Shown piece by piece: positions 31,836 through 43,444 of a stretch of 64,000 bases of DNA. Both the position numbers and the translations under genes were made by a program. This DNA is from Dastarcus helophoroides (Eukaryota > Arthropoda > Insecta > Coleoptera > Bothrideridae). The DNA lies in the NCBI GenBank assembly GCA_028583605.1, contig CM053326.1, positions 32,766,431-32,830,430 on the forward strand, in the 5' to 3' direction. Under the pieces are notes generated by a model that was given only the letters and a program-made list of their open reading frames with translations, searched no databases and had not been told where the DNA came from. Every line of letters starts with the position of its first letter. Within the stretch, counting starts at the first letter, position 1.

Positions 31836-33910
31836 AAATAATAATAATAATAATGTTTATTTGCAGAACACTTATATTACAGTAGTATACATTATGTATT
31901 CATATCTGCAAAATGGGGCGGCAAACAGCATACGCTGAGCCAAGTGCCGCCCCTCATGATTATAATACAACAACAGAATAAAATATTCACGGCTCTAAAA
32001 ATGTAAATTAAAAAAAGCAATCAGAACACCTACTAACCATATATATAGCAGAAAATATTTAACCCATTCATTGCAAGATGTTTTAAGTCAGGAGGAACAT
32101 CGTTGTATAGCTTAAAAATGATTCTTGGGATTTGCTGGTTCGGTGATGAGGAGGTGAGATTTTGCCCCTGAAGCGAGTATGCACATTGTGAACATCACAC
32201 CGAAAGGTTATTTTATTGTAGAGATAAGGAGGAGATTTATACATAATAATTTTGTGATACAATGTTACCATATGCAACTTTCGTCTAGCTTTCACATTTA
32301 ACCAATTGGCATCTTTCAATTTATAACTTATGCTTTCATAAATTTCTTATACCATAAATATACCGTAAGCACGAATTTTGAGTTCTCTGAATCCGATTTG
32401 TATCTGCATAAGCGATGCAAGGACCATATATAGTATCAAAATAATTAAAATGATTAAAAACCAGAGTGTCGCACAATAAAATCTTAGTTTTTTGATCTAA
32501 AATATGGCGATGTGGGAAAAGCATTTTTAGATTTGCATAAGGTCTTTTTATACGTTTTTTAACATGTTGTCTAAATCTTAAACCAGAATCTAACTCAAGA
32601 CCTAAATTTCTTGCCACATCTACACAGGGAACATTAACCCCATCAACACTAATTGATAATTGTTCTGAAAGTTTTGTTTTATCTTTTCCAAATATCAGTA
32701 CTTGCGTTTTTATTGGATTAATAGTTAACTGATGTCTTTTGGAAAAGGTAACCACTTTTGACAACTCTAAATTAACAAATTGATTCATGACTTTAATGTC
32801 AAGGTCAGAAAACGTAAATCTTATTTGGGTATCATCAGCATACATATAGACTTTACAATTATTCAGATTTAAGCAACTATTATTTGAATAGATGCAGAAC
32901 AAAATGGGCCCTAATACGGAGCCTTGAGGCACGCCGCATAAAATGTTTTTTGTATTAGATTTTCCTGCGTTGGTTTCTACAAATTGAGATCGATCCGAAA
33001 GGTAGCTTTTGATAAAGTTAATAGCGTCATTAGAGAAACGCATGTAGTTAAGTATACTGTAGAGCAACTTATGATTAATAGTATCAAATGCTTTTGAATA
33101 ATCAAGTAATATTAATACAACAGTAGCTTCTTGATCTACATCCCTAAAAACATCATCTATAAGCTCTAGTAGGGCAGTTGTGCAACTATAACCCTGCCTA
33201 AAACCTGACTGACTGCTCGGCAAAATATTGTATTGGTTAATATGAGCTTCAATTTGATTCCTTACTACTTTTTCTAATACTTTTGATAATACAGGTAGAA
33301 TTGAAATTTGACGTAATTCATTAATACTATTTATAATATGCTTTTTAGGCAAGGGATATACTTTTGTCACCTTCCAATCTTTTGGAAATATCGATAATTC
33401 TACACAAGAATTAATAATGTGTGTAATAAATGGTAATATGTAGGGACAGCATAATACAAGCATGTCAATTTGTACCTTATCAACTCCTATGGCTTTCGTT
33501 TTAATTTCTAATACATGTTTATACACAGTATTTTGAGTTGTATATTTAAAACGCAATAACTCCTTATAATCTGCCTTAGCATTATTATTGTTAAATAATA
33601 ACAAATCCTCATCGGCGTCAATTAGGTTTCCTGTAGTTGATAAAAAGTGGTCATTTATTTGATTTACATTTTCTGGTATTTCGAATTTTAAGGATTTACA
33701 ATTTTTTATACTCATTTCTTTCATTTTTGCCACATCGCCTTACTATTTCTACCATAATTATCAAGACAAAATTTCAAGTAACCCTTTTTTTTCATTTCTA
33801 ATAGCAAGGGTTGTAAAATTTTTCAACTGCTTATAATACTGAAAGTGGGCAGGGTTTTTGGATTTTCTATATTTTGCAAATGCTTTGTCCTTTCATTTAA
33901 TCATTAATTT
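31836..33910 (-). mobile_element. CR1-like LINE (family B), 5'-truncated
   Basis: A minus-strand element. It is truncated in the linker near 33910, has an RT region (32336-33733), a C-terminal segment (32083-32319), a 3' UTR, and ends at a short ATT-repeat tail ((ATT)n on minus, 31838-31856). A microsatellite tail instead of poly(A) is typical of CR1/L2-group elements. Confidence 0.8.
32083..33733 (-). pseudogene. LINE family B reverse transcriptase (465-aa open frame plus shifted C-terminus)
   Basis: The best preserved ORF of the window. Residues about 80-130 hold the RT start (KAIGVDKVQIDMLVLCCP), then FPKDWKVTKVYPLPKK, LRQISILPVLSKVLEKVV, SSQSGFRQGYSCTTALLE, ILLDYSKAFDTINHKLL, LCGVPQGSVLGPILF and the intact catalytic box VYMYADDTQI (about residue 300). 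The thumb region follows (NPIKTQVLIFGKDK, LGLELDSGLRFRQHVKK), ending NSCLRYIYGIRN. A frameshift follows; the adjacent frame continues KLKDANWLNVKARRKLH and SPPYLYNKITFRCDVHNV. The nominal Met at 33733 is internal: coding similarity (FQYYKQLKNFTTLAIRNEKK) extends upstream with stops. The endonuclease is missing. Confidence 0.85.
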
Positions 33911-33954
33911 AATGTTATCCGTAATGTAAAAAGAGGTTTTGTAGCAACCACAGG

Positions 33955-34200
33955 CACCAACGACCAGTGATATCGCCGAGCCTAATACTTGGTAAATTTG
34001 TACCCAGGATAGGTACACGTTTCTCATCATCTGGTTGAAGAAATGAGTCTTGGAAACTCGGAATTATCTTCTGGGATCCCGGGAGCCATGAAAAATAAAA
34101 CCAGAAGCCTAACTACAGCGTTGGAGAATCAACAAAGGGCGAGTCTCTGAAAAATCTTGCCATTTGACACAAAGTGAATGCATTTTCTATACTTTTGATA
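33955..34200. repeat. Direct repeat, copy 1 (370-bp period)
   Basis: CACCAACGACCAGTGATATC to CATTTTCTATACTTTTGATA, matched by 34325-34564. Shared landmarks are CCTAATACTTGGTA, GAGTCTTGGAAACTCGG, AAGGGCGAGTCTC and TTTCTATACTTTTGA. Flanking T-rich sequence (TTGAATTTTTATTCT) is also shared, so the full unit is about 370 bp. Unknown element. Confidence 0.65.
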
Positions 34201-34324
34201 TATTTTGAAAAATGTTCGTATTTGAATTTTTATTCTTTTTTTAAGATAATCTTTATTTTTATTACTCTATTATTATTATTAGTATATAAGGTTGTCTTAT
34301 TCTGTTTAAATTTTGTTTAATACG

Positions 34325-34564
34325 TACCAATGACCAGTGATACTGAGTCTAATACTTGGTACATTTGTACCCATAATAGGTAAATGTTTCTCAACATTAT
34401 GTTGAGAAGTGAGTCTTGAAAATTCGGTATCGGCTCCCGGGATTCCGGGGGGCAAGAAAATTAAGAAGAAACCAAACCAGTGCCTTGGGGAATCAAGAAA
34501 GGGCGAGTCTGTAGAAAATCTTTTCATTTCACCCAAAGCTAAATGCATTTTCTATACTTTTGAC
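34325..34564. repeat. Direct repeat, copy 2 (370-bp period)
   Basis: TACCAATGACCAGTGATACT to TTTTCTATACTTTTGACG, diverged partner of 33955-34200. It is followed by CTGAAACGTCGAATTTC (34658). GAAACGTC is a phrase typical of Penelope-associated hammerheads, but no matching CUGANGA/stem II was found, so no ribozyme is called. Confidence 0.6.
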
Positions 34565-34904
34565 GGATCTTTATTTAACTAATAAGAATTGCATTATTTT
34601 TTCTTCTAGGACAAGATGTATAAATTTTTTTATTTTAACTTGGTTTTATTTTGTTAACTGAAACGTCGAATTTCGATATTTGAATTTTTATTCTCTTTTT
34701 CTTTGATAATCTTTATTATGTGTCTAATATTAAATTTTATAATAATAGAAGAGATACTATTTTTTTACAAAAGGTTACTTTTAATAATAGGCATATAAAG
34801 AAACATTTCCAAAAAGAGGCACAAAATAAGAGACGAAAAGCAAAGTTTTAGTTAAAGGCAAAAAGTAAAGATTTTGTAATAATCAAATTAAAACACAATT
34901 TTAA
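34565..34904. other. T-rich non-coding sequence
   Basis: Continuation of the repeat unit, then low-complexity sequence. Nothing coding. Confidence 0.4.
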
Positions 34905-35060
34905 TTCAATGGCACAGTAGCAGAGCCATCGACTAGTAGCTCAAAGTAGGGTTTTTTGGTAACGCAATACCCATATAAGTATATTACATATATGGCAATA
35001 CCATCCATTTGTCCCCTATCTTTAGTAGCTTCACGCGCCTAAAAAAGTTTTCACTTCAAA
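34905..35060 (+). repeat. SINE-like repeat (copy 2, degraded)
   Basis: TTTAATTCAATGGCACAGTA, TTTTTGGTAACGCAATACCC and CACGCGCCTAAAAAAGTTTT then CACTTCAAAAAAG resemble the second half and tail of the SINE-like unit at 29921-30160. Confidence 0.45.
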
Positions 35061-36435
35061 AAAGAATTTAAAAAAAAATCATTTTATCAGCTAACTAAAG
35101 CTTTTATCGAGTGCTAATTTTGCAGCAGAAAATTTGGCCGCTTGCATAAATGGACTTTTTAAATTTGTTAAATTGACGGATCAATTTGTTTTGTTTTGAA
35201 AATTTAATTTAGTTTTAATTTAATGAACCAGATTTCTTGGAACCAGAGCTCTTAGAAGATAACCATAAATAGTACTGTCGATCAGAATACTACATTTAGA
35301 TAAACGTAATTAAAGTCAGCTTAATCAGCTAGCAGGTTTCGCATGCACAGATTTAAAGAGTTAGTGCTGACTGCAGAATGTTGTTTTGTTTATATTCGTC
35401 GATACAATTATGTCTGGCGCGTCTCTATCTAATATCTTGGGTAGCAAAGTCTCGAGCTATGAATTCGGATGACCATTATGTTAAATTTTACCGTAACGGG
35501 TTAATACCATTATATGGATAGTAATATTTAAGAAACATTCAATTTTCTAGATTATATAATTTAAAAAAAAATAAAAATACAATGAAAGCGGATACGTATT
35601 TAGCTCATTTTGCTGCGGTAAAGTTTTATGTAAAAACAAAATATATTTTCGATGATAATTGGAATATTGCAAGCTGAAAGTTAACTAAAAGGTAATTTCT
35701 AATTAACAAAATAGAACGAGTTGTTTTGATTCAACAAAGCGTTCAAAAACAACAAGAGCAGCATGATCTGAAATATGGGTCTAGTTTAACATTCATAAGT
35801 TGCCATAAACCTTTTGTATTAACTTTTCCCTCATCTGAATATGAATAAAAACATGTGCATGTTCCTTTGTTTTGATATATAAGGCTTTTATTTTATGTTG
35901 AGCTTATTAAAAACCAAGACGGTAAAGTTGACCCAAATCGTAGTCGTATATGTTTTCTGGATCTACAGATACTGCCTTTGTTGTTCTCAATATTTAAAGT
36001 TTTTTTTTTAATAAAAGGCAAACAAGAGTCGAATTTTAATGATTGCTAAAAAATAATATTTTTACCACTTTTAATTTTATCTCCACAGCGCATCTGCAGC
36101 CGACGAAGAGGTGGGAAGTAAAAAAAAAATGTGTGGAGGAGTCCAAATATCTGTAATTTGCGTTAATCTATTGAGTAAACAGAAAAAAGTTTTATCAAAA
36201 CACTTTGTGTTTCAATAAAAGATTATGCTTTTATTGAGGACGCATTATATTTAGTTTCTCAGTTATTGTCATTAATTTTAATCACGTATTCTAAAGGGTT
36301 AATAAAGATAGAAAATCGAAAAATATTGTACCTTAATATTATCCTTTTAAAAGAGACACGAATCAATCCATAACCCCTCCCCCCTACCAAGGCGCTCCTG
36401 GTTTGCTCTCCTAATAATCTTTGCATGGGACTTCT
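35061..36435. other. Non-coding sequence with one possible short exon
   Basis: Mostly AT-rich. At 36090 a CTCCACAG acceptor precedes CGCATCTGCAGCCGACGAAG, an open frame of about 48 codons that ends near a TAA overlapping AATAAA (about 36213-36219). The N-terminal residues ASAADEEVGS look like a signal-peptide end plus propeptide. See the finding at 30785 for the speculative gene model. No other feature. Confidence 0.3.
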
Positions 36436-36560
36436 TAGGTCCACAGAGAGTTATCGCATTATAATCGCAGCCACTGACCAAGCTGATGAAAAGGCAGACT
36501 GGATAGAGGGAATGTGGCTAACTAATGGAAATACATTTTTAAGAATTAGTTCGCTGTAGC
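36436..36560 (+). other. PH-domain-like coding segment, uncertain
   Basis: After GTCCACAG the frame reads ESYRIIIAATDQADEKADWI, then EGMW, and stops after about 20 further codons. The pattern (hydrophobic strand, D-Q-A-D-E-K, then W-I-E-G-M) resembles the last strand and the conserved-Trp helix of PH domains. No good donor follows (only AATGTGGCT) and no partner exon was found. It may be an exon of a signalling protein or coincidence. Confidence 0.25.
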
Positions 36561-37524
36561 ATTACTTGCATTTCCATACGGTTGGAATTAATATGAAAAT
36601 AATTGTATCTATTTTAGTTTTTTTTCTGACGCAGCTTTTAATATCTTCTAAAGTTAATAATGTTAATAAAGGTGATTTCAGAGGTAATAATCTTTCGGTA
36701 AACTTTAATTATTTCCAATTTTCGATCATGCCTGGGTGAGCCATCTTAATTGCATTTACAAATTGTACATTATATATTGTGGCTCTACGCTCCCAATTTT
36801 AAGCCCACATTAGGCGATAAAAGATTAGTGCATTATAAAAATGAGTTTTTTCCCTTAAGTTGATTAGATTTTTATCTTTGTCGTTTATAAATTGAAGCCT
36901 TTGCCTTGTACAGAATTAACAAAAAAATGTTATAAATATTATTGTGCCCTAATGCATTCAAACCGGTCTAGGCTGGAATACGACGGATTCGAAGTTTCAT
37001 TCCAATTTAGACAGTTTTTACCGGTTTGTACAAGAACATGTACATGATGGAAAAAAAAGTAAAATATTCCATCATAGACCTGATTTCGTCTTATGGGTGC
37101 TCCGACTTGGATAGGTTTGACTGTATCCAGTATGATTTATTATTGAAATACAAAATGCCACCGCGTTCTTAAATAGTACATTCACTGAAAAGAAAATGTG
37201 GATTTTTGACAAGTATTCGAGGAACTTTTCGAATGTATATAAAGGTGACCACACAAAACTCTTTTTAAGAAAACAGTTCTCTACAACACCCTTTTGTAGG
37301 TACTGTCCTTTCTTTTATTCCCCAAAAATGACAAAATGTTCCCTTTTTTTTTCGAAAATTTTGAATGAACACCATTTTTTTAAATTTATTGCATATAAAC
37401 TACCAGCTTTTAAAATAGTGAGCTTCTCTTCAAAATTCCTAATTTAAACATTGAACTTTTTATTTTTTCGCTGAAATAAATCGCTTAAAAATCCTGAAGC
37501 TCAAAATTTTCAAAAGAAGTTAAT
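36561..37524. other. AT-rich non-coding sequence
   Basis: No supported feature. The plus ORF at 37196-37447 is F/K-rich and lies at the edge of a degenerate tract. Confidence 0.35.
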
Positions 37525-37760
37525 ATTTTGAGATCACAGTTGTAGATTCGAGTAAGGAGGTGGATCCTTGCGTTGTAGGTCCCGCATGCAACCCTGGTGT
37601 CTATCACGCTTTTTTAAGCGCCTTAATTATAGCTACATATGCAATTAACATTAAAGCATGTTAGTGACGCAAAATTAGCGTGACGGTGACGAGTATCTAT
37701 AAAATTTTCCCCTATCAAAAATCAAATCAAAAAAAGAAGTTTTTACCTCAATAAAATATG
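37525..37760 (+). repeat. tRNA-derived SINE-like repeat (copy 3)
   Basis: Collinear with 29921-30160: a tRNA-like first half (GAGTAAGGAGGTGGATCC ... TAGGTCCCGCATGC), a TTTTTTAAGCGCCTT linker, TATAGCTACATATGC, an A-box-like TTAGCGTGACGGTGACG and a tail with AAGAAGTTTTTACCTC. B-box is decayed. Confidence 0.5.
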
Positions 37761-38945
37761 GCTTAAGGCAAAAATTTTGAAAAAGTCGAGATTTCGAAGT
37801 AAATTTGAAATAAAAATATCTGCAACACTCAAGTTTAAGCACGAATTTTGACCAAAATTTTAAATACTGGTTAACCCAAAAATTGGCAACTTTTGAAATA
37901 TTCAAAACTTGTAAATTAAGGTCGATGTTCTGGTTTTTAATTAATGGTTTTTTTATATTTTTGACTCGAGAATTGAACTTTTTCCTAACATGTTGAATTT
38001 TTTCTAGAAATTTGCACTTATTTCTAGAAAGCTCTAATTAAAATACCTAATTAAAAATTGAAAAAAAAAACGCAATATTTGTGTAGAAAAGGATTTTCTT
38101 AAAGGAACAAAATTTTGAACTTCAAATGATCATAATTACATTTTTGACGTTTTTTCCCAAAATTTATAATTTATAGAAAGTTGTCAAATTGACATCGAAA
38201 TCCTGAAAAATTTTCATTAACAAATTCATCTTGTTTTTTCGAATTTTTTACCCATTTAAAACTTTGCCTACAGATTATTATTTTTCTTTAGAAATTTGAG
38301 CTTTTTTCTCGAGATTGCGAATTAAAACAGGAAATAAAAAATAAAAACATTTAAATTTTGAATAAGGTAATTAAAATCTCAATTTCGAGACTGAAGTAGG
38401 TACTTTTAACAAAAATTCGAAATCATGGATGAAGAGGAAAATTTTGAGAGGAAGAGGGAAACATTTTTTCAGTTGTTTTTCCCTATAACTACAATTTAGC
38501 ATTATTGGAAAAAAGCAGTTTAACGCTACCAATCCTTATTTCCACATTCTATTAGCATTGCTCGAAAGGCAAAATAGAGCTACCTTTTCCGATAATAACA
38601 AAATAAAATTTTGTAAAGGAGAATTGAAATTTTCAGATGAATGTAATAATGCCAAATAGAAAGCTGAAATTTTGATTTTAAAGTCAAAATGTTGGAAAAA
38701 GTAAAACAAATCTTTTCAGCTTTAAGTAGAAAGTTGATAGAAAAATTCGAACTTCTAAGAAAAACTCACGCTCGATTAAAAACGGATCAGAAAAAGTAAA
38801 CAATTTTACGTAAAAAATGACATTTTTACTCTTAAAAAAAATGGAAATTTTAAAATTTATTAAATTCAAAATCTTGAAAAAAAAAGTCAAAATTTTTATG
38901 TGAAAAATCAAACAAAAAAAACAAGTCATCATTTAGATTTACTCC
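37761..38945. repeat. Degenerate repeat tract, mixed skew
   Basis: AAATTTTGAAAAAGTCGAG-style phrases at both ends and TTTTTCTAGAAATTTG-style phrases around 37980-38300. No genes. Confidence 0.6.
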
Positions 38946-39559
38946 CGAAATTTCAACTTTAAACCAACAAATATCGAAGTCCTGGAATGTGCTTTTACTA
39001 CTGACTACTGGATACAAATACTATTCTTTTCAATCAATATTACTTACATTAATGAATTTTTCTTTGTCATTTAATTTTCTATGAAATCTTTCCTTGACAA
39101 TCACTATTTGTTTCTTAAATATTCTCTGCATCTTCTTTGAGAAGTTTGATTAATTCTATGCCTATTGAGTGGAATTTTCTTCGCCGGTTGCTTCTTCCAC
39201 ATGTCTAGATGTTTAGTTGCCGTTTTTTTATTATTAAGAATTGGCAATCTTTTTTAAATTGCCCCAAACCGTGATTGCGTAAGATCTTAGTTTGTCAATC
39301 GCTTTTGTGACTTAATACTCACTGAAAAAACACTTCAAATCTGTCGCAAAAATTGACGATAAATATAAATAATAATAAAATTTAACCTTTCGGGCAGTTC
39401 ACTCCTCTGTCCAATGTCAGAAGTGGACATTATTTATAATACTCTCTGTGTAAATTTATCTGTCAGAAATAAAAAACTGTCAGAATAATTTTTGGCGCAG
39501 AAAATGCCACTCAATAGAAATGAAATTATTTATTTCTTGTTATCCCACAGGAAAAAAGT
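38946..39559. other. Non-coding sequence
   Basis: On minus, a short stretch reads AIDKLRSYAITVWGNLKKIA followed by stops. It is insufficient for an assignment. No other feature. Confidence 0.3.
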
Positions 39560-39644
39560 ACCTACTTTCTCGGCCTAGTACGAAAAAAGCTTTTTGTGAT
39601 GATTCCTTAGCCTGGGGGCATGAAATTGCGCCGAGAAAGTAGGT
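39560..39644. repeat. Perfect 15-bp inverted repeat (hairpin or MITE remnant)
   Basis: ACCTACTTTCTCGGC (39560-39574) and GCCGAGAAAGTAGGT (39630-39644) are exact reverse complements around a 55-nt interior. Could be the tips of an internally deleted DNA transposon or a transcribed hairpin. Confidence 0.6.
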
Positions 39645-39649
39645 CTTCT

Positions 39650-40455
39650 GGACCAGTTTCAAAAAAACAATATTGCCTCAAAACTTTAGTTTTTCCAGAT
39701 CCTTTAAGAATTCGACGAGAGTTAAAAAAAAATTGAATATTCAATACTAAATAAATAGACTAAAAAAGTTAATACTTTGTAACTAAAATGGAAAACTGAA
39801 ATTTTTTTACAGAAATTTTGAAGAGTCAAAGTTAAAACTTTGGAAGCAAAATTAAATTCTTACGTAAAATATTTCTGAAAATATTAATTTTTAATCTTCA
39901 ATCAAAAAATATCACCTTTCCATGCCAAAAGTCGAATAGCGAATTGTCATAGTTCTAAATTTAACATTGACATCATTAAAGTTTGATTATTAATTGCAAG
40001 TTTCTCTCAAGATTTAGATCACAGATTAAGATTTTCAACTTTGTATTAAAATTTAAATTTTATTTTTTAAAATAATTAAGATTTTCTCGATCTCTAAATC
40101 AATTTTATTTAAAACATAGAAGTAAACCTTGAAATTTTTAAACTCAAAAATGCAGTATTCTTATGAGTTTTAAGATTAAAGTTGAAATTTTGAAAGTAAA
40201 AATATTGATATTTCAAAAAGAGATAGTGTGTTAAAAATATGTTTCACCCGACATTTCAGGTTTAATCTCATCTTTGATTTTTAATTCGAATATTGGACTT
40301 TATATTCAACATTTTAAGTTATTATAGAAATATTAAGCTTCAAATAAAATGTCGGTTTTAATTGTCAGTACTTTGAGAGAAAATTCGAACACTTAAGTAT
40401 ATATGGTAGTTTCGAAGTTAAAGTCGAGAATTAGAGTATAAACCCGACTGTTTTT
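39650..40455. repeat. Degenerate repeat tract, mixed skew
   Basis: GAAATTTTTTTACAGAAATT and TTTAAGATTAAAGTTGAAAT type phrases. No coding signal. Confidence 0.55.
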
Positions 40456-40458
40456 ATT

Positions 40459-42190
40459 ATACGAGGGAAGATAAAAAATAATGGAAAATGCTTTTAGAAC
40501 ATAAACCAAAAATAGCAAAATCCGGCAAAAAGTACACTCAGAGACAATATTGTAGTTTCAAAATCATATAGGGGAAAGGGGGGCAGAATCAACCATTTTT
40601 TATTCAATGTGCCATTTTTGAAGTTATATTAGAAAAATCTGGTAGCTATGGGCTGGGTAATATTCTTCAAACTTTTATTTACAAGACTGACTGACCTTCA
40701 GCGATTTAAAAGTAATTTTAGTACCAGCAATCAGCGTTTAAAAAAAACCTTAGAACTGGTTCAAACTCCCCCACTAGCGGGGTACATTCAACCAAATGAT
40801 GGGGTAATGTCAACCATGAGATATAAATACATATTTTTTTATGCAGTCAAACAGAAATGGTTTTTCTACTTAAATAAGTTCATTATGTATTTTGTAAGTG
40901 AAATAAAAAATTGGCGAAACATGTTTGAAGTAAGATTCAAAACAATACTCAAAGACAATAACGTTGGTGTTAGTAAATATTGTAATATGTGCGGTTATCC
41001 TTAAATAAAAATGACATTTTTTGCAGAATTTGGACTTGAAAACTTTAAAATTATGTTACCTTGATCAGCTGGAGATATATCATTGACCAACGGATATATG
41101 TAACTTAGTGTTTTTTGGCACAAAAATTTAATTTGACATTTGAATTAATTTTGTTTAATTCTTTCCCTACACAGCATTTTATATGTTTTTAGCGGAAATG
41201 TTAACAGCTGGAAATCACATTCTACTATGAAGCAAAACATCTTTAGCCGGAATTTTAAACATACACTTATCAAACTTCAAAATCAATTTTTTTCCATAAT
41301 TTATAATGATCGTAAATAATACAATACTCCGATAAAAGAAAAAGTTACATCATTAGACAGAAACCAAGCTAAAATTGTCAGAACACACTAAGTCAGTGGT
41401 TGAAATTGTCCCATCCAACACTGATCGAATCTGCCCCATTTTAAATTTTTGAAAAAATATTTTTTTTTCGACTGCCTATAATCTTACGCCTGGGGTACTA
41501 TAAATATTAACAATCTACCACATAACATATATCGAATGCAGCCCGTTACAGATCAAATTTAGAAAATTCGTCTAAAAAAATTGAAAATCAAAAAATTAAC
41601 TTAAAATCTGATTTTTGCTCAATTTTGTTTAAACACTAAAAGATAAACATGTAGAGTAATGTAACTTCCCTGGTGAGTGTTCTGACGTATGAAAAGCTAC
41701 ATTTAAATCAGGGTGCTTGGTTGAATGTACCCCAAGGTTGAATCTGCCCCCTTTCCCCTATTTATTTTTTGACATAGTTACCTTTGACAATATGACAACA
41801 ACCTGAAACAATTTTTTTCATTCCACCAATGAAAGATCTTCCGATTTTTCTTCAATTCAATATTTGACAGCATCGCATTGTTCTTGGGGCAATAACTATC
41901 CTTGAAGTTTCTCCTTAAGGGACTCTTTAGTACACGTGATAAATGAAAATAACAAGATGCAAGATATGGGGTGTAAGGAGGATGGGAAATCAGTTCAAAT
42001 TTCAAGTTTTGTCGAGTATTTACAGTTGCGTGCAAGGTGTGGATGAGATTTGTCCTGCTGCAAGATTATTGGCTCCAAGCTACGACAAACTTGACGTTGG
42101 AGTTTGTTTGTATTGAAAAGAATTTACCGTTGTCCCTCGATCCAGATAATGGTTTCCCGGAAATGATTTTTTTATACCAAAAATGTTGTC
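40459..42190 (-). pseudogene. Mariner transposon remnant (split by a MITE)
   Basis: The outer tip TACGAGGGAAGATAAAAAAT (40457) is of mariner type. Coding homology on minus (42180 down to 41762) includes NHYLDRGTTVNS, NNLAAGQISS, ATVNTRQNLKFELISHPPY (residues before the third catalytic Asp) and FHLSRVLKSPLRRNFKDS, ending FHWWNEKNCFRLLSYCQR just before TTATTTTTTGACATAG. The catalytic SPDLAP/SD motif is changed (TPYLASCYFH), frames are broken and the N-terminal half is missing. A 1.19-kb MITE sits between the C-terminus and the tip. Confidence 0.65.
40571..41758. mobile_element. Non-autonomous TA-inserting transposon (about 1.19 kb)
   Basis: The left terminus GGGGAAAGGGGGGCAGAATC then AACC, and the right terminus GGTTGAATCTGCCCCCTTTC then CCC, are inverted copies of about 23 bp. 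TA lies on each outer side (40569-40570, 41759-41760). Subterminal words are repeated inside: GGGGTACATTCAACC near 40780, its complement near 41720, GAATCTGCCCC near 41427. No transposase is encoded; the 118-codon ORF at 40648 lacks any family motif. Inserted in the 3' part of a mariner. A degraded relative lies at 11760-12420. Confidence 0.75.
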
Positions 42191-43444
42191 GAATATTTTT
42201 TGAATATTAATTTATCCCATCCCCCGTCTTACTTATAATCATAATAGACTTTTTCAAAGAAAAACGAATATTAAAACCTCATCCTAAAGAGTTTTACATT
42301 TTTGAGGTGGAGAGTCATGAAGTAAGCTTTTGGCAATACATTCAATTCTCGATTCATTTTTACAAAGGTGCTTTGTCCAAATGGATTTACAATTACTCCG
42401 TAGAAAAATGCATCTTACATCTATAAATGTTCGGAAGTGTGATAAATCAAATGTCTTGTAAAGAAAAGAAGGAAACAGTAAAAGAAAATGAAGAACGTTT
42501 TTCTCTGTATGTGAACGTGTTAAAAATAATCCACATAATCAGTTTTTAAGCGGTTGCATTCGCTTCGTGCACTAAGAACTAAAGTCGTTTTTGGTTGAAA
42601 GTAAATTACATTTAGTGGTACTATAATTTAAAAGATATAAGAGATTGGAGAGAAAGACTGAGTAAACTTTATCGAATGTATCTAATAAAAGTAGAAAATT
42701 TTACTGGTTAAAATAAGTTTATTTCGACAACGGTATGGTAGAGTTTGCAGAAAATTCGGTTATCTGTCGAGAAAATTTCATTGGAAAGGCAGGAGAACGT
42801 GTGAGATAAGATCTTTGTCTCTTGATACGGTTGATATATCCCCTTGGTAACGGCCATATAAATGCAGATATCCAAGGCCCGCCCCTGTTACTCCTTTATC
42901 TTTAAACTAATGTGCCACACAGAACTACATGAAAACTTCGCATCCAATTTCGGAACGCGATAGATAATAAATGACCTTATTTATGCCGTGATTCCGATTT
43001 ACGGCCAACCAATTCCTGTGTCATAACCGACTTTATAATAGCAAAATGCTTCTCTTCCAGATTCCGTCGACATTTTTATTTTATCCTCTTTTTATGGATC
43101 CATTATCAACTGTCTCATCCGCTTTAAAATCTTTAGCCTTTTTTAAATTTCACGCCAGAACCGTCCGAGCGTATTTACATTCAAATTAGAACATCAATAT
43201 GACGCTATAAATATATATTTAATAAAGCGGGTAAAAATGTTCTCTTCTGCTGAATATGGAACGTTTTAGGAGAGCCCAGTCGACAGAAAATATCTCTTAT
43301 CATTTGCATTGCAAGAATCAAATTTGTTTGTTTTTGTGGTTTTTTGTTGTTTTTTTCCAAAAATATTATCCTGGGGTTGTGTGCTTAGCAGCAGCTCAAC
43401 TTGCATGCAAATAGTTAACCTAAAAGATTAATATTTGTATCTAA
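42191..43444. other. Non-coding sequence, partly of higher complexity
   Basis: 42390-42425 shares AAAATGCATCTTACATCTATAAATGTT with 45140-45170. The stretch 42780-43080 (for example CCTTGGTAACGGCCATATAA, TTTACGGCCAACCAATTCCT) is GC-balanced and not obviously repetitive. It is possibly unique or regulatory DNA, but no gene was seen. Confidence 0.3.

Noticed and set aside
31624..31938. 104-codon plus-strand hydrophobic ORF
   Set aside because: T-rich intron-like sequence that runs into the 3' tail of the minus-strand LINE.
34640..34700. Second hammerhead family at CTGAAACGTCGAATTTC
   Set aside because: Only the GAAACGTC phrase is present; no CUGANGA core or stem II could be paired by eye.
40648..41004. 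118-codon plus-strand ORF inside the TA-flanked MITE
   Set aside because: No domain, no conserved motif, and it lies across a non-autonomous transposon with inverted ends. Best explained as chance.
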